A DNA stretch of 64,000 nt from Nitrospirota bacterium (GCA_016190245.1 JACPQY010000011.1:62001-126000), one strand, 5' to 3'. Counted from the first letter of the stretch, positions 17,707 through 25,876 are shown. Numbers and translations: made by a program. Notes: generated by a model not told the origin, from the sequence alone.

Positions 17707-17752
17707 CTCCCGGCTGGATTCAGCCAGCCGATCGGCCGAATTCAGCCAGGAG
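17707..17752. repeat. imperfect 46-bp inverted repeat
   Basis: The left arm CTCCCGGCTGGATTCAGCC and the reverse complement of the right arm (CTCCTGGCTGAATTC) match almost throughout, around a CCGATCGG centre. It lies in the gene-free gap between a lipoprotein gene and the truncated hsdM, so it may be a small palindromic mobile element or mark a rearrangement point. The rest of 17561-17790 holds no gene. Confidence 0.65.
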
Positions 17753-17775
17753 TGGAGGTGGCTCGGCCGGCCGGC

Positions 17776-17789
17776 GCGTCCGAAGACGC
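17776..17789 (-). terminator. hairpin with UUCG tetraloop downstream of truncated hsdM
   Basis: On the minus strand GCGTC-TTCG-GACGC folds into a very stable hairpin, starting 2 nt after the hsdM stop codon. There is no U-run, so it is either a weak intrinsic terminator or an mRNA 3'-end protector. Confidence 0.4.
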
Positions 17790-17790
17790 C

Positions 17791-18615
17791 TCACGATATC
17801 GTGACGCTGCTCTTCTTTCCGAAAGGTGGATTGGTCAGGACCATCTCGTAGTGGCGACCGCCTTGGTCCGCGAGGGCATCCCGGACATCAATGGGCACCT
17901 TGTCCGCACCATTGCCTCCGATGCCGTGGAGGAGGAGATTCATGCAGCATAGACGGGCCACTCCGTCCACAAGCTCGATTCCGTAGAGCGTTCCGCTCTT
18001 GAGGCGCTTTTTCTGCTCGCGGTCGAGCGTGTGGTGTTGGGCGATGTAGTCGTGAGCCGCGAGAAGAAACCCGCCGGTTCCGCATGCGGGGTCGCAGAGG
18101 GTCATTCCGGGCTCGGGCCGCATCACGTCCACGAGGGCGGCGATGAGCGGACGCGGCGTGAAGTACTGGCCGGCGCCGCCCTTCACGTCCTCCGCGTTTT
18201 TCTGGAGAAGCCCCTCGTAAGCGTCACCTTTTACGTCGGCGGACAGGGACGACCAATTCTCCTTGTCGATCAGGTCCACGATGAGTCGCCTGAGTTTTGC
18301 GGGGTCCTGAATCTTGTTCTGGGCTTTCCGGAACACGAGTCCAAGCATGCCCTTCTCTTTTCCGAGCGATTCCAAGACGCGCCGGTAATGCGTTTCGAGT
18401 TCTTCGCCATCGCGGGCCGACAAACTCGGCCAGTCGGAGCCTTTCGGGATGGGAGAGGGCTTGTTGATCGGCGGCCGCGTCTGCTCATCCGCCATCTTGA
18501 GGAAGAGAAGGAACGTCAGTTGCTCGACGTAGTCGCCGTACGACAGCCCGTCATCCCGCAAGATGTTGCAGTAGTTCCAGAGCTTCTGGACGAGTTGTTG
18601 GGAATGGTCAGCCAT
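17791..18615 (-). pseudogene. hsdM: type I restriction-modification methylase HsdM, 3'-truncated
   Basis: The frame encodes only 274 residues of a family normally near 480-520. The N-terminal HsdM helical domain (QKLWNYCNILRDDGLSYGDY) and the start of the N6-adenine methylase domain are present: SAM motif I DPACGTGGF at 175-183 and catalytic motif IV TNPPFGKKSS at 261-270. Translation then stops within four codons (VTIS-stop), where intact relatives continue for over 200 residues. The stop lies inside a perfect 14-bp palindrome (TCACGATATCGTGA, 17791-17804). The C-terminal MTase fold and HsdS contact region are absent from the window, so methylation is probably lost. It is the last gene of the hsd operon. 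Confidence 0.85.
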
Positions 18616-18662
18616 GCTCCGCGATAAGTCCAGAATAAGTCAAGTATGAGTCAAGCACCCGA

Positions 18663-18881
18663 TCATTCGGCCCGAAGTTCCTTGAGATGCCGCGAAGACT
18701 CCCGGGCCTGCTCGCCGGTGTAGTACCGCGTCCGGCAATGGGAGCAGTACATGAACCGATCCTTGTGGAGCCGCCAGGTTTTCCCTTCGACGACCACCTT
18801 GCGGCAACCTATGGATTCCTTCGCCTCCCCTTTCCCGCAAACGCTGCACTTTTCGACCTTCACGACTTTCGGTCCTCTCAT
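18663..18881 (-). CDS. 72-aa zinc-ribbon protein (MqsA/YgiT N-domain-like)
   Basis: A small basic protein with two CxxC knuckles: CSVCGKG near residue 12 and CSHCRTRYY near residue 46, followed by a helix (GEQARESSRHLKEL). The layout resembles the zinc-binding N-terminal domain of MqsA/YgiT-type antitoxins, but no helix-turn-helix follows and no MqsR-like toxin is adjacent. A CGGAAGA ribosome site precedes the ATG. It lies between the HEPN-like gene and the truncated hsdM in the same direction. Treat as a small zinc-binding protein of unknown role. Confidence 0.6.
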   Translation of the reverse strand: MRGPKVVKVEKCSVCGKGEAKESIGCRKVVVEGKTWRLHKDRFMYCSHCRTRYYTGEQARESSRHLKELRAE

Positions 18882-18949
18882 TCTTCCGATTCTGTCGCTG
18901 ACTTTCGCATTCCGTGGAGTGGTGCCGGCGCGGCCTCCCCGCGGACCGG

Positions 18950-19342
18950 CTATTCCAAGCTGGCTGCAATCAGATGTCGAAAGATGTTGTCGCAGTACGT
19001 GTTCGCTGCCGCTGCCGCCAATCCAAGTTGGCCGTGCTTGAAGACCTCGTCGTAGTCCGCGGAACGGCGGTATTCCAACAGCTTTCGGAGGTCGCCTCCC
19101 AATTTCTGCCGATAGATCTGTCTGGATCTCGCGAATTGATCCCGGACAAAGGCGTGGACCTCTCTGTCGGGCAGAGCTACCCCACCCATGACCAAGAGGG
19201 ATCGCGAAAGGTGATAAGCTGCATAGTACGCCCTACTGATTGCGGATCTCCAGAGCGCCTCAACTTCACCGGGATCCTTCCCCACCCGCTGATTGACCAA
19301 CCAGCCTGACAATTTCCGGTACTCATCCCAGGCAAAACTCAT
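18950..19342 (-). CDS. HEPN/UPF0332-like protein
   Basis: A 130-residue all-helical protein. Start ATG 19342 is preferred over the track start because it overlaps the preceding stop (ATGA) and begins the conserved domain. It carries the UPF0332/HEPN signatures SRAYYAAYHLSRSLL (36-50) and LLEYRRSADYDE (88-99). HEPN proteins are often RNases or RNA-binding partners in toxin-antitoxin and defence loci. A canonical catalytic RxxxxH is not evident; R37-x6-H44 sits in the AYYA helix. No MNT nucleotidyltransferase is next to it, so its partner may be one of the two unknown genes upstream. Family confident, activity unknown. Confidence 0.7.
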   Translation of the reverse strand: MSFAWDEYRKLSGWLVNQRVGKDPGEVEALWRSAISRAYYAAYHLSRSLLVMGGVALPDREVHAFVRDQFARSRQIYRQKLGGDLRKLLEYRRSADYDEVFKHGQLGLAAAAANTYCDNIFRHLIAASLE

Positions 19343-19896
19343 GTGAACGCCGGCAGAATGACGATCAGCCCGGAGGATGCCATCGGTTGTTTGAGCCACC
19401 ATTTGAAGTCGAACCGGTCCAGCCCTTCGATTGCGTCTTCGGGCGCCATTCCAGTTTCGACCTGTACGACCAGGTACTCCAATCCTTCTTCCTCATCCTT
19501 CGCCAGGCTCAATTGGAACCCGGTTACTTCCGGAACAAAACTACGGACCTGCTCGGGAACCTGCGCGAGCACGTCTTTCAGATCACCGTGTTCACGCAGG
19601 AAGGTCATCACGAGTCCATGGTCCAGAATGCGGTACCACTTCAGCAGGCTGGGAGAATCAACACTGGCCGCCAGGGAGGGCTGGCTGACTGCAATCGTCC
19701 ATTTGCTCCAATCGATGGAGTCCGACGTGAGTCTCAGGGTGTTGCAGACGGGCCGGGCCTGCGACTCCACAATCACTTTGGGGATACCCATTGAACCGGG
19801 ACCCAGCGAAGTGGACCCCCGCTGAGGTGGAGACCAAGGTGCCATGACGGAGGAATACTTGATGGCTGGCTCGCGGCCAGGGAGTCCGAGGTTCAT
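19339..19896 (-). CDS. uncharacterised 185-aa protein coupled to HEPN and TIGR04255 genes
   Basis: No recognised family. It is soluble and mixed alpha/beta: SIDWSKWTIAVSQPSL, then a helical stretch RSFVPEVTGFQLSLAKDEEEGLEYLVVQVE, and a C-terminal DFKWWLKQ. Its ATG directly abuts the TAG of the TIGR04255 gene and its TGA overlaps the HEPN ATG, so the three are an obligately co-translated set. The acidic alternating segment EYLVVQVETG looks like a small ligand- or protein-binding domain. The tight coupling implies a complex or a toxin-antitoxin-like balance with its neighbours. Confidence 0.6.
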   Translation of the reverse strand: MNLGLPGREPAIKYSSVMAPWSPPQRGSTSLGPGSMGIPKVIVESQARPVCNTLRLTSDSIDWSKWTIAVSQPSLAASVDSPSLLKWYRILDHGLVMTFLREHGDLKDVLAQVPEQVRSFVPEVTGFQLSLAKDEEEGLEYLVVQVETGMAPEDAIEGLDRFDFKWWLKQPMASSGLIVILPAFT

Positions 19897-20640
19897 CTAC
19901 GCCGCCTTCTGCCGGCCAAATACGTCTCGGAGCCGGTCGGTTACGCATGATTCGAATGTGTCCTCGACCTGCCGATGCGCGTTCTCCACCCACGACAGCA
20001 TGGCTGACGATTCGAAGGCGGGCCTCTCGAACGAAAAGAAGTCGAGGTCGAATATCATTCCCATGTGTCCTGCTTTTGCCGCCTTCTGGCTGAGCAACTG
20101 TAAACGGAGCCGATTCCTTCCCTCATCGCATAAAAGCTCAAATCCGGCCATGAACGCAGCCACCGGGGGATGTCCCCCATAGTCAAAGTAAGGGAAGAAC
20201 CGGAGATAGTCGCCAATCCGCGCATTCTCAGGGATCTCGAAATGATTGATATAGCGAAGGGTCTGCCCTTGGATTCCCTTCGGCTGGGCGATGGTCATGT
20301 ACTCGCGCAGTGCATGCTGAATCATCGGTAAGTAGTTGACCCAACGCTCGTAGGGGTTGAGGCGGCTGACGGCCAATACGTGCGGCCCCAGAAGGATGAT
20401 GCTCTTCGCGTTAGAAGTGGAGAACCGAATGACGGGAGTTGTTCTGACCTCTTGCTCGAGGATTTCGGATTCAGACTTTATCTGCGAATCGATCCGGGTT
20501 AGATCCTGCCTTTGAGAGAACTCGGACTGGATGGCTTGATAGTACATGCCCGGAACCGTGCTGTCCCACGGGCCTGATGGGTCAAACCGAAACTCGCAGA
20601 CGGCCTCATGAAGAGGAGGGGTTACGTATTTTCCCGGCAT
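19897..20640 (-). CDS. TIGR04255-like family protein
   Basis: A 247-residue protein with the hallmarks of the sporadically distributed TIGR04255 family: PPLHEAVCEFRFDPSGPWDSTVPG at the N-terminus, NPYERWVNYLPMIQHALREY in the middle and LRYINHFEIPE, then a C-terminal DLDFFSFERP and WVENAHRQVEDTFESCVT. Function of the family is unknown; members turn up in accessory and defence-rich regions, often beside other small unknown genes. The stop is immediately followed by the ATG of the next gene. Family assignment rests on motif memory, not a search. Confidence 0.65.
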   Translation of the reverse strand: MPGKYVTPPLHEAVCEFRFDPSGPWDSTVPGMYYQAIQSEFSQRQDLTRIDSQIKSESEILEQEVRTTPVIRFSTSNAKSIILLGPHVLAVSRLNPYERWVNYLPMIQHALREYMTIAQPKGIQGQTLRYINHFEIPENARIGDYLRFFPYFDYGGHPPVAAFMAGFELLCDEGRNRLRLQLLSQKAAKAGHMGMIFDLDFFSFERPAFESSAMLSWVENAHRQVEDTFESCVTDRLRDVFGRQKAA

Positions 20641-20708
20641 GCTCGCCCAATTCTACACCCTGAAGACGTAGAAGTACCAGTTCGAAACGAGAGCGGATTT
20701 CAAGATTC

Positions 20709-21371
20709 TCACTCGTATGCCACGAAACGCGGTGCGAGCATCTTCGCAAGCGCGGGCGTGCCGGCCTCCGGGATGAGTGGCGCAAATCCTTGAACACACG
20801 TGGGATTCCACGTGAAGAAAATCCCCGCCAATCGGTCGATCGGCTCGGATCTCAGAACGTTGATGGCCGCCTGGATTTCGGCGTCTTCAACGTTGTGGGC
20901 GCTTTCAGACCACAGGTATACGAAGAACATGCCCCTCGTACCATCGTTCTTCGATGCCTTCTTGCGAATGGCTTCAATCAACTGCGCCTGCACTTCCTTC
21001 GGATTGCCGTACTCGGGGAGCACCCCGGTTCCCCGAGCTTCGCGGAACCGCCTTTCATCATTGGCGTCTTCGTCGCGCCACCGAAATTTCTTCACCTCGA
21101 TCGCCATCTCTTCCGTTGAGAGGCGGACCATCAGATCGGGGTGTTCGCCGAATTCCAAGCGTGAAACACTTGGTAGGGAGATGAACTGAGCAGCCGCACG
21201 AATCTCCGTCGCGATATCGGCCGCGGTGTCAGGCGATTTCGCGTTTTCACGGATTTGCTCCAGCTTGCGGCCGAGGGAATCCTGATCAACGGCGCTGCTT
21301 TCGCGGAGTGCTTGCAGGCATGCCCTGAATTGTTCATCTGCGGGCAGCTCACCCGTCGTCGGCGCATTCAT
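20709..21371 (-). CDS. PD-(D/E)xK nuclease-like protein coupled to hsdS
   Basis: A 220-residue protein. ATG 21371 overlaps the hsdS stop (ATGA), so the track's 76-codon upstream extension is rejected. Residues 71-96 read RLEFGEHPDLMVRL...AIEVKKF, matching the PD-(D/E)xK pattern with D79, E92 and K94 and an upstream Glu73; hydrophobic strands flank it as expected. An N-terminal helical region (about 1-60) precedes, and a second alpha/beta part (GMFFVYLWSES, LAGIFFTWNP) follows. It could be an extra nuclease of the hsd complex or part of the downstream accessory set. No family name assigned. Confidence 0.6.
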   Translation of the reverse strand: MNAPTTGELPADEQFRACLQALRESSAVDQDSLGRKLEQIRENAKSPDTAADIATEIRAAAQFISLPSVSRLEFGEHPDLMVRLSTEEMAIEVKKFRWRDEDANDERRFREARGTGVLPEYGNPKEVQAQLIEAIRKKASKNDGTRGMFFVYLWSESAHNVEDAEIQAAINVLRSEPIDRLAGIFFTWNPTCVQGFAPLIPEAGTPALAKMLAPRFVAYE

Positions 21372-22726
21372 AGCCCGCCCGAGAACGCCGCGTGCAAGAT
21401 GGATTGGCGAAGGCGGGAGGCGCGGGAGAGGTTGGTGGCGACGACTTTTTCCAATTCCTTGACCGCGCTCAACCGGCGCTCGACTTCGGCGAAGATGCGG
21501 AGTTGCGCGGCAAGCGGCGGGATGGGTATGGGAAGGCTCTTCAGGGTCTCGATATTGATTCCGGTATACGCGATGCCCTTGGTACGTGCCAGCAACCATG
21601 CCTGGGAACGAGGAGAAGCGATGAAAATGCTCGTGGCCCGCGCAATTCCTGAGTCTACTAAGGCAAGCATTGCCACTTCACGAGAAATGTTGAAACCCGA
21701 ACACTCGCGAGGAATCACGACCACCCCGCCTAGCGTTCCGCGGACGGTTACAAGAACCTCATCGCCTTGTAAGAAAGTGCGTTTGAATCTGGCGGCGATG
21801 CGAGGAGACACGCGCTTCACATTCCCCAGGCCAAGTTGTAGGCTGCGGACGTCGCTTGATCTCAATACGGGAATGCCATTCTCGACCGAATCTCCAAGAT
21901 TGATTACACCGTACGTTATCGAACGAACTGGATCGGTCAGTTGTTCGGCTGTTGCCCACGCCCAGCCATCAGGGAGTCGGGGGAGGTTGGAGGTGTCCGG
22001 GGGCTTGGGGTCGACGTATTTCTTATTGCGACCATTTTTCTTCTGATCTTTTTCCCAGGCTTCGCGGCGGGCGGAGAGGATGCGTGCAAGGAGTTGGGCG
22101 CCGGTTTCAAAGGGGCGACCTTCCTTGCGGGCGAGTTCGGCTTCGGTGGGAACGAGTTTCCCTTCGCACGCGGCTTTGAGAACGGCGGCGCGGTAGCGTT
22201 CCAGATTGGCCTGCACGCGCTTGAGCGCGGCCACCCCCGCCTCCAGCCGGGTGAACTGTTTCTCGATCTCGGCAACGATCCGCTGCTGTTCCCTTTCCGG
22301 CGGAACCAGCACGGGAATCTGCTTCATCGGTCCCTGCGGTAGCTTCAAGCGTGTGGTTCCACTGACATAGGGGCGATAGTCGAGATTGTTCAGTTGGTAG
22401 AGGAGAAAGGAATTCAGCAGTCCCGGCTTGGCCCGGAGCACATGCGCGTGATTACTTACCCACGACTTGCCGCGAATCAGATAGGCTTTCGGTTTCGTTG
22501 GATCGAGGAACGGAGCGCCATCCTCGCCAAGAAGGACAAGTTCTTCATCGAATATAGGTGTGTCGATCCAGCCCACTTGGCCCGTCGCCCCGTAGTACGG
22601 AATCTGCCCCTGGCGTTTTTCCCGTTCCGTACTGTTGACGGGAATTCGATGTGAGTCGAGAATGTCCACTGCCTCTCTCAGTGGAACGGTGGCATGCCCA
22701 GCCTCAGTCGTGATGCCAGTGCTCAC
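21368..22726 (-). CDS. hsdS: type I restriction-modification specificity subunit HsdS
   Basis: A 452-residue HsdS with two target-recognition domains separated by a conserved coiled-coil spacer. The first TRD ends QIPVLVPPEREQQRIVAEIEKQFTRLEAGVAALKRV; the second TRD starts LPDGWAWATAEQLTD and ends SLPIPIPPLAAQLRIFAEVERRLSAVKELEKV. This duplicated architecture gives a bipartite DNA target. The reading frame is intact. Its ATG overlaps the hsdR stop by 4 bp and its stop overlaps the PD-ExK-like gene's ATG, so translation is coupled along the operon. In an active enzyme it would bind two HsdM, but the local hsdM is truncated. Confidence 0.92.
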   Translation of the reverse strand: MSTGITTEAGHATVPLREAVDILDSHRIPVNSTEREKRQGQIPYYGATGQVGWIDTPIFDEELVLLGEDGAPFLDPTKPKAYLIRGKSWVSNHAHVLRAKPGLLNSFLLYQLNNLDYRPYVSGTTRLKLPQGPMKQIPVLVPPEREQQRIVAEIEKQFTRLEAGVAALKRVQANLERYRAAVLKAACEGKLVPTEAELARKEGRPFETGAQLLARILSARREAWEKDQKKNGRNKKYVDPKPPDTSNLPRLPDGWAWATAEQLTDPVRSITYGVINLGDSVENGIPVLRSSDVRSLQLGLGNVKRVSPRIAARFKRTFLQGDEVLVTVRGTLGGVVVIPRECSGFNISREVAMLALVDSGIARATSIFIASPRSQAWLLARTKGIAYTGINIETLKSLPIPIPPLAAQLRIFAEVERRLSAVKELEKVVATNLSRASRLRQSILHAAFSGGL

Positions 22727-25503
22727 GCCGCCAAGGCCTCGTTGAGTTCATCCAGCAGCTTCGGAAAAGATTCGCCGAAAAGCCGGTGCGCCTTGCCGAG
22801 TCCGCCGCGCTGACTGAAGGGGGAATAATCGAAATCCTGCGGCTCAATGCTCAGACTCGTGGCGATGTGGTCGCGGATGAGTTCGAGCCACGCCAGTTGC
22901 TCGTCGCTGAAAGAAGTCCCGTTGGAGATCTTGGCCAAAACCCATGTCTTGAACCGAGCGTGGACGCTCTCGGCGAACGGTTCAAGAACCGGCTGGTGGG
23001 CCAGAGAGAAGTGAACCAGCGATACGAGGTCTGCAAATCGGCCCGCTTGGGATCGTCCGCGCACTTTCGTCGGCTCGACGGCGGCGAAGGCATCCCAAAG
23101 ACGGTCCTCGGTCCACGCCGCATGGTTTTCCCGAAGCTTCCGTTCCAGATCCTTCAACATGGCCTCCGTCAGCCGGTGGCGATAGGGACGAGAATAAAGA
23201 ATCTGAAGCGCTTCGATCTCGGACTTGTGCTTCTCGATGTAATCGCGAAATGACACTGTGGTCTTCCGAGCGTTAAGATCAGACTGGGTCGTGCCTCCGG
23301 CAAAGAGAACGCGGTCCCTTGAAATCACGTCGATGACTTGGTCCGCCGTCCGATGCACTTTGATCAAGAACTGCCGTAGATCCGGATTCCCCGCGAGTGG
23401 CGCGGCAGCCGCCTGCGCAAGGCCATCGGCAGCGGCTTTCAAGGACGTGGCGGTCGGTTCCTTGTAGCCCGGCGGACCACCACCTGCCGCCGCCAGGATC
23501 TTGTCCGGATTGGCGGCGTCAAGCAGGCTACCCGCAATTTCCGAAAGCGTCCTGCCTTTCGCCGTCGCCTGCACTTCCGAAACGAGGTGATCGTCGAGTC
23601 GCTTTTCCAATCGGATCAACCGGTTGGCCAGACTTTCCAACGAATCGGCATCCCGTGCCCCCAGCGCCACGGCGTCGAGAAGTTTCTCGAATGGAACATT
23701 GGGCTTCTTCTCAAGCGGACGGGAATCGGTCTTGTCCCGTTCGCAGACCCCGACGGCATCCACGATCACGAACCGCGATTTTCTCTTAATCCCGGGATTG
23801 ACCTGCTCCATCTCCGTTTCCGAGATCACGCGCACGCCCCGACCCTTCATCTGTTCGAAGAAACTGCGCGACTTGACTGAGCGCATGAAGAAGACGATTT
23901 CCAACGGCTTGATGTCCGTCCCCGTCGCGATCATATCGACGGTGACGGCAATGCGCGGGTCGTAGCTGTTCCGGAACGTCTTGATGAGAGTTTTCGGGTC
24001 CACGCCGGTGGTGAGATACGTGATCTTCTGGCAGAAGTCGTTCCCCTTGTCGAAGACTTCGCGACAGATGCGGACGATATCCTCCGCGTGGGAATCGTCC
24101 TTCGCGTAGATCAACGTCTTGGGAACGTTCTCGCGTCCCGGAAAGATCTCAGTAAACAACTTATCCCGAAAGGTCTCGATCACGGTGCGAATCTGGTCCT
24201 CGGCAACGACTTCCCGGTCGAGCTGATTGGCCTCGTAGGTCAAGTCCTCATCGAGCTGTTCCCACCGTTTCTTGCGCGTGAGGCGGTCGCGTTTGTCGAC
24301 GTAGAATCCGGCATCCACCTTCGAGCCGCTCTCGGTAATCTGCGTCCGGATTTTGTATACATCGTAGGGCACGTTGACGCCGTCCGTTACCGCCTGCTCA
24401 TGGCCGTATTCCATCACGAGATTTTGCTTGAAGAAACCGAAGGTCTGTTTCGAGGGCGTGGCCGTGAGGCCGACGAGGGTGGCGTCGAAATATTCCAGGA
24501 CCTGGCGCCAAAGGTGGTAGATCGAGCGATGGCACTCGTCCGTGACGATGAAATCGAACGTCTCGATGGGGAATTTCGGATTGTACTCCACGGGGACGGG
24601 TTCCTTGAAGCCCGATTCCGCCGCTTCGATGCCGAGGTCGTCCAAATCGGGCGGCGGCTGCGTTTCGCCCTTCAACATGGAGTAGACGCGCTGAATGGTT
24701 CCGATCACGACGCGGGCGGAGGTGTCGAGCGTGTTCGAGGTCAGATGCTGAATGATATGTTCGTTCGGAAACTTGAGGTTGTTGACCGGGGATTCGAACT
24801 GTTGGAATTCTTTCAGGGTTTGATCGCCGAGGTTTCCCCGGTCCACCAGGAAGAGGATTCGGCGGGCGCCGGCGTATTTGACGAGACGGTAAACGAAATT
24901 GACCGCCGTGAACGTTTTCCCCGCGCCGGTGGCCATCTGGATGAGCGCCCGGGGGCGGTTCGCGGCGAAGGATCTTTCCAGATTTTCGATGGCCGTGATC
25001 TGCGCGGGCCACAGGGCCTTTTCGACCAGTGGGGGCATTTCGCGGAGCCGTTGGTGGAGTTGCTTCTCGGCTTTCACCCAGTCGAGGAGCGTTTCGGGAC
25101 GGTGAAACGCGAACACGAGGCGGCTGCGGGGCTCTGGATCGAGTCCGTTGGTGAAAAACGTTTCCATGCCGGTGCTCTCATAGGCGAATGGAAGTGGATC
25201 CCGCCACGCCTGCATGCCGGAAGGTACTCCCCTGATGTACTTCCCGGACTGTTCTTCGACGCCGCTGAGGGTGTGACCCTCCTTCTTGGCTTCAACCGTT
25301 CCGATGGCCTTGCCGTCCACGAACAAAGTGTAGTCCGGCTCGCCGGTTATCATGGAAAGATTGCAGAGGGCCACGCCACTTGAAGCGGCGAGATTCGCGC
25401 TCGACTTTTCCTGGACGGCCCACCCGCAACGCTCCAAGATCTCATCGATGTTCCCCCGAGCTTTGTCTTCGGGTGTTCTTATGCGTGGGCCTGGGGGGAT
25501 CAT
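22723..25503 (-). CDS. hsdR: type I restriction enzyme HsdR (translocase/endonuclease)
   Basis: A 926-residue motor subunit starting at ATG 25503 (MIPPGPRIRTPEDKARGNID). The track start at 25620 adds an unlikely leader. The N-terminal endonuclease has PDYTLFVDGKAIGTVEAKK (D58, E71-K73). The SF2 helicase has Walker A ATGAGKT (191-197), DECH box (322-325), motif III LTATP and motif VI-like QMKGRGVR. A C-terminal helical HsdS-binding part follows. The frame is intact, but cleavage needs the M2S core, which is broken here. It is the first gene of the leftward operon, starting about 130 bp from the tRNA. Confidence 0.93.
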   Translation of the reverse strand: MIPPGPRIRTPEDKARGNIDEILERCGWAVQEKSSANLAASSGVALCNLSMITGEPDYTLFVDGKAIGTVEAKKEGHTLSGVEEQSGKYIRGVPSGMQAWRDPLPFAYESTGMETFFTNGLDPEPRSRLVFAFHRPETLLDWVKAEKQLHQRLREMPPLVEKALWPAQITAIENLERSFAANRPRALIQMATGAGKTFTAVNFVYRLVKYAGARRILFLVDRGNLGDQTLKEFQQFESPVNNLKFPNEHIIQHLTSNTLDTSARVVIGTIQRVYSMLKGETQPPPDLDDLGIEAAESGFKEPVPVEYNPKFPIETFDFIVTDECHRSIYHLWRQVLEYFDATLVGLTATPSKQTFGFFKQNLVMEYGHEQAVTDGVNVPYDVYKIRTQITESGSKVDAGFYVDKRDRLTRKKRWEQLDEDLTYEANQLDREVVAEDQIRTVIETFRDKLFTEIFPGRENVPKTLIYAKDDSHAEDIVRICREVFDKGNDFCQKITYLTTGVDPKTLIKTFRNSYDPRIAVTVDMIATGTDIKPLEIVFFMRSVKSRSFFEQMKGRGVRVISETEMEQVNPGIKRKSRFVIVDAVGVCERDKTDSRPLEKKPNVPFEKLLDAVALGARDADSLESLANRLIRLEKRLDDHLVSEVQATAKGRTLSEIAGSLLDAANPDKILAAAGGGPPGYKEPTATSLKAAADGLAQAAAAPLAGNPDLRQFLIKVHRTADQVIDVISRDRVLFAGGTTQSDLNARKTTVSFRDYIEKHKSEIEALQILYSRPYRHRLTEAMLKDLERKLRENHAAWTEDRLWDAFAAVEPTKVRGRSQAGRFADLVSLVHFSLAHQPVLEPFAESVHARFKTWVLAKISNGTSFSDEQLAWLELIRDHIATSLSIEPQDFDYSPFSQRGGLGKAHRLFGESFPKLLDELNEALAA

Positions 25504-25631
25504 AGGAGAATCACCCTGGGGGGACAAGCTTACGGGCGTGCAGGTTGGGACCCCCCACGCGCCCCTGCACAGCGACAAAGAGGGATGGAAAACAGGGGTG
25601 AGGTCGGCTAACCTTGCCAAGACACCACAGA

Positions 25632-25703
25632 GCCGGCGTAGCTCAATGGTAGAGCGAGGGTCTCATAAGCCCTAGGTCGGCCGTTCGATCCGGCCCGCCG
25701 GCA
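25632..25703 (+). tRNA. tRNA with anticodon CAT (Met, or Ile2 if lysidine-modified)
   Basis: Seventy-two bases fold as a cloverleaf: acceptor GCCGGCG/CGCCGGC with discriminator A, D-arm GCTC...GAGC, anticodon stem AGGGT/GCCCT with loop CTCATAA (anticodon CAT), and T-arm GGCCG-TTCGATC-CGGCC. The 3' CCA is not encoded. The paired G1-C72 excludes the initiator type. Elongator Met and the TilS-dependent Ile2 share CTCATAA and cannot be separated by eye. The antisense frame (25643-26104) is an artefact ORF common over such tRNAs. Confidence 0.95.
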
Positions 25704-25785
25704 TTCGCAACGGAATGTCGGCTATCCTGCCGACGATCAAGGTAGCGAATACCACCCGCCTCCTGTGGGTTCGCGGAGCCCGCCG

Positions 25786-25810
25786 GCACTTTCTCCACCG
25801 TTGAAAGTGC
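25786..25810. other. hairpin downstream of the tRNA
   Basis: GCACTTTC and GAAAGTGC pair perfectly around a 9-base loop; flanking GCC and GGC extend the stem with a gap. There is no T-run. It may help end the tRNA transcript or fold in the spacer ahead of the GGDEF-EAL promoter. Confidence 0.4.
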
Positions 25811-25847
25811 GGTCGGCATCACGTTCGAATTCGCGCGAGCATGCGTC

Positions 25848-25876
25848 TTGACAAGTTTCCCGCGCGCGCGTATCCT
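25848..25876 (+). promoter_or_regulatory. sigma-70-type promoter of the GGDEF-EAL gene
   Basis: TTGACA (25848-25853), a 17-bp CG-rich spacer and TATCCT (25871-25876). A start near 25883 would give a leader of about 90 nt before the GTG at 25973. No clear Shine-Dalgarno precedes that GTG. Confidence 0.65.

Noticed and set aside
25499-25526. TTGTCC-17-TATGAT overlapping the hsdR ATG as a promoter
   Set aside because: The -10 box includes the start codon, so the transcript would begin inside the gene with no in-frame start at the expected position.
25632-25703. tRNA as an integration site for the restriction locus
   Set aside because: The locus lies on the 5' side of the tRNA, there is no integrase, and I found no copy of the tRNA 3' end near 17.6 kb.
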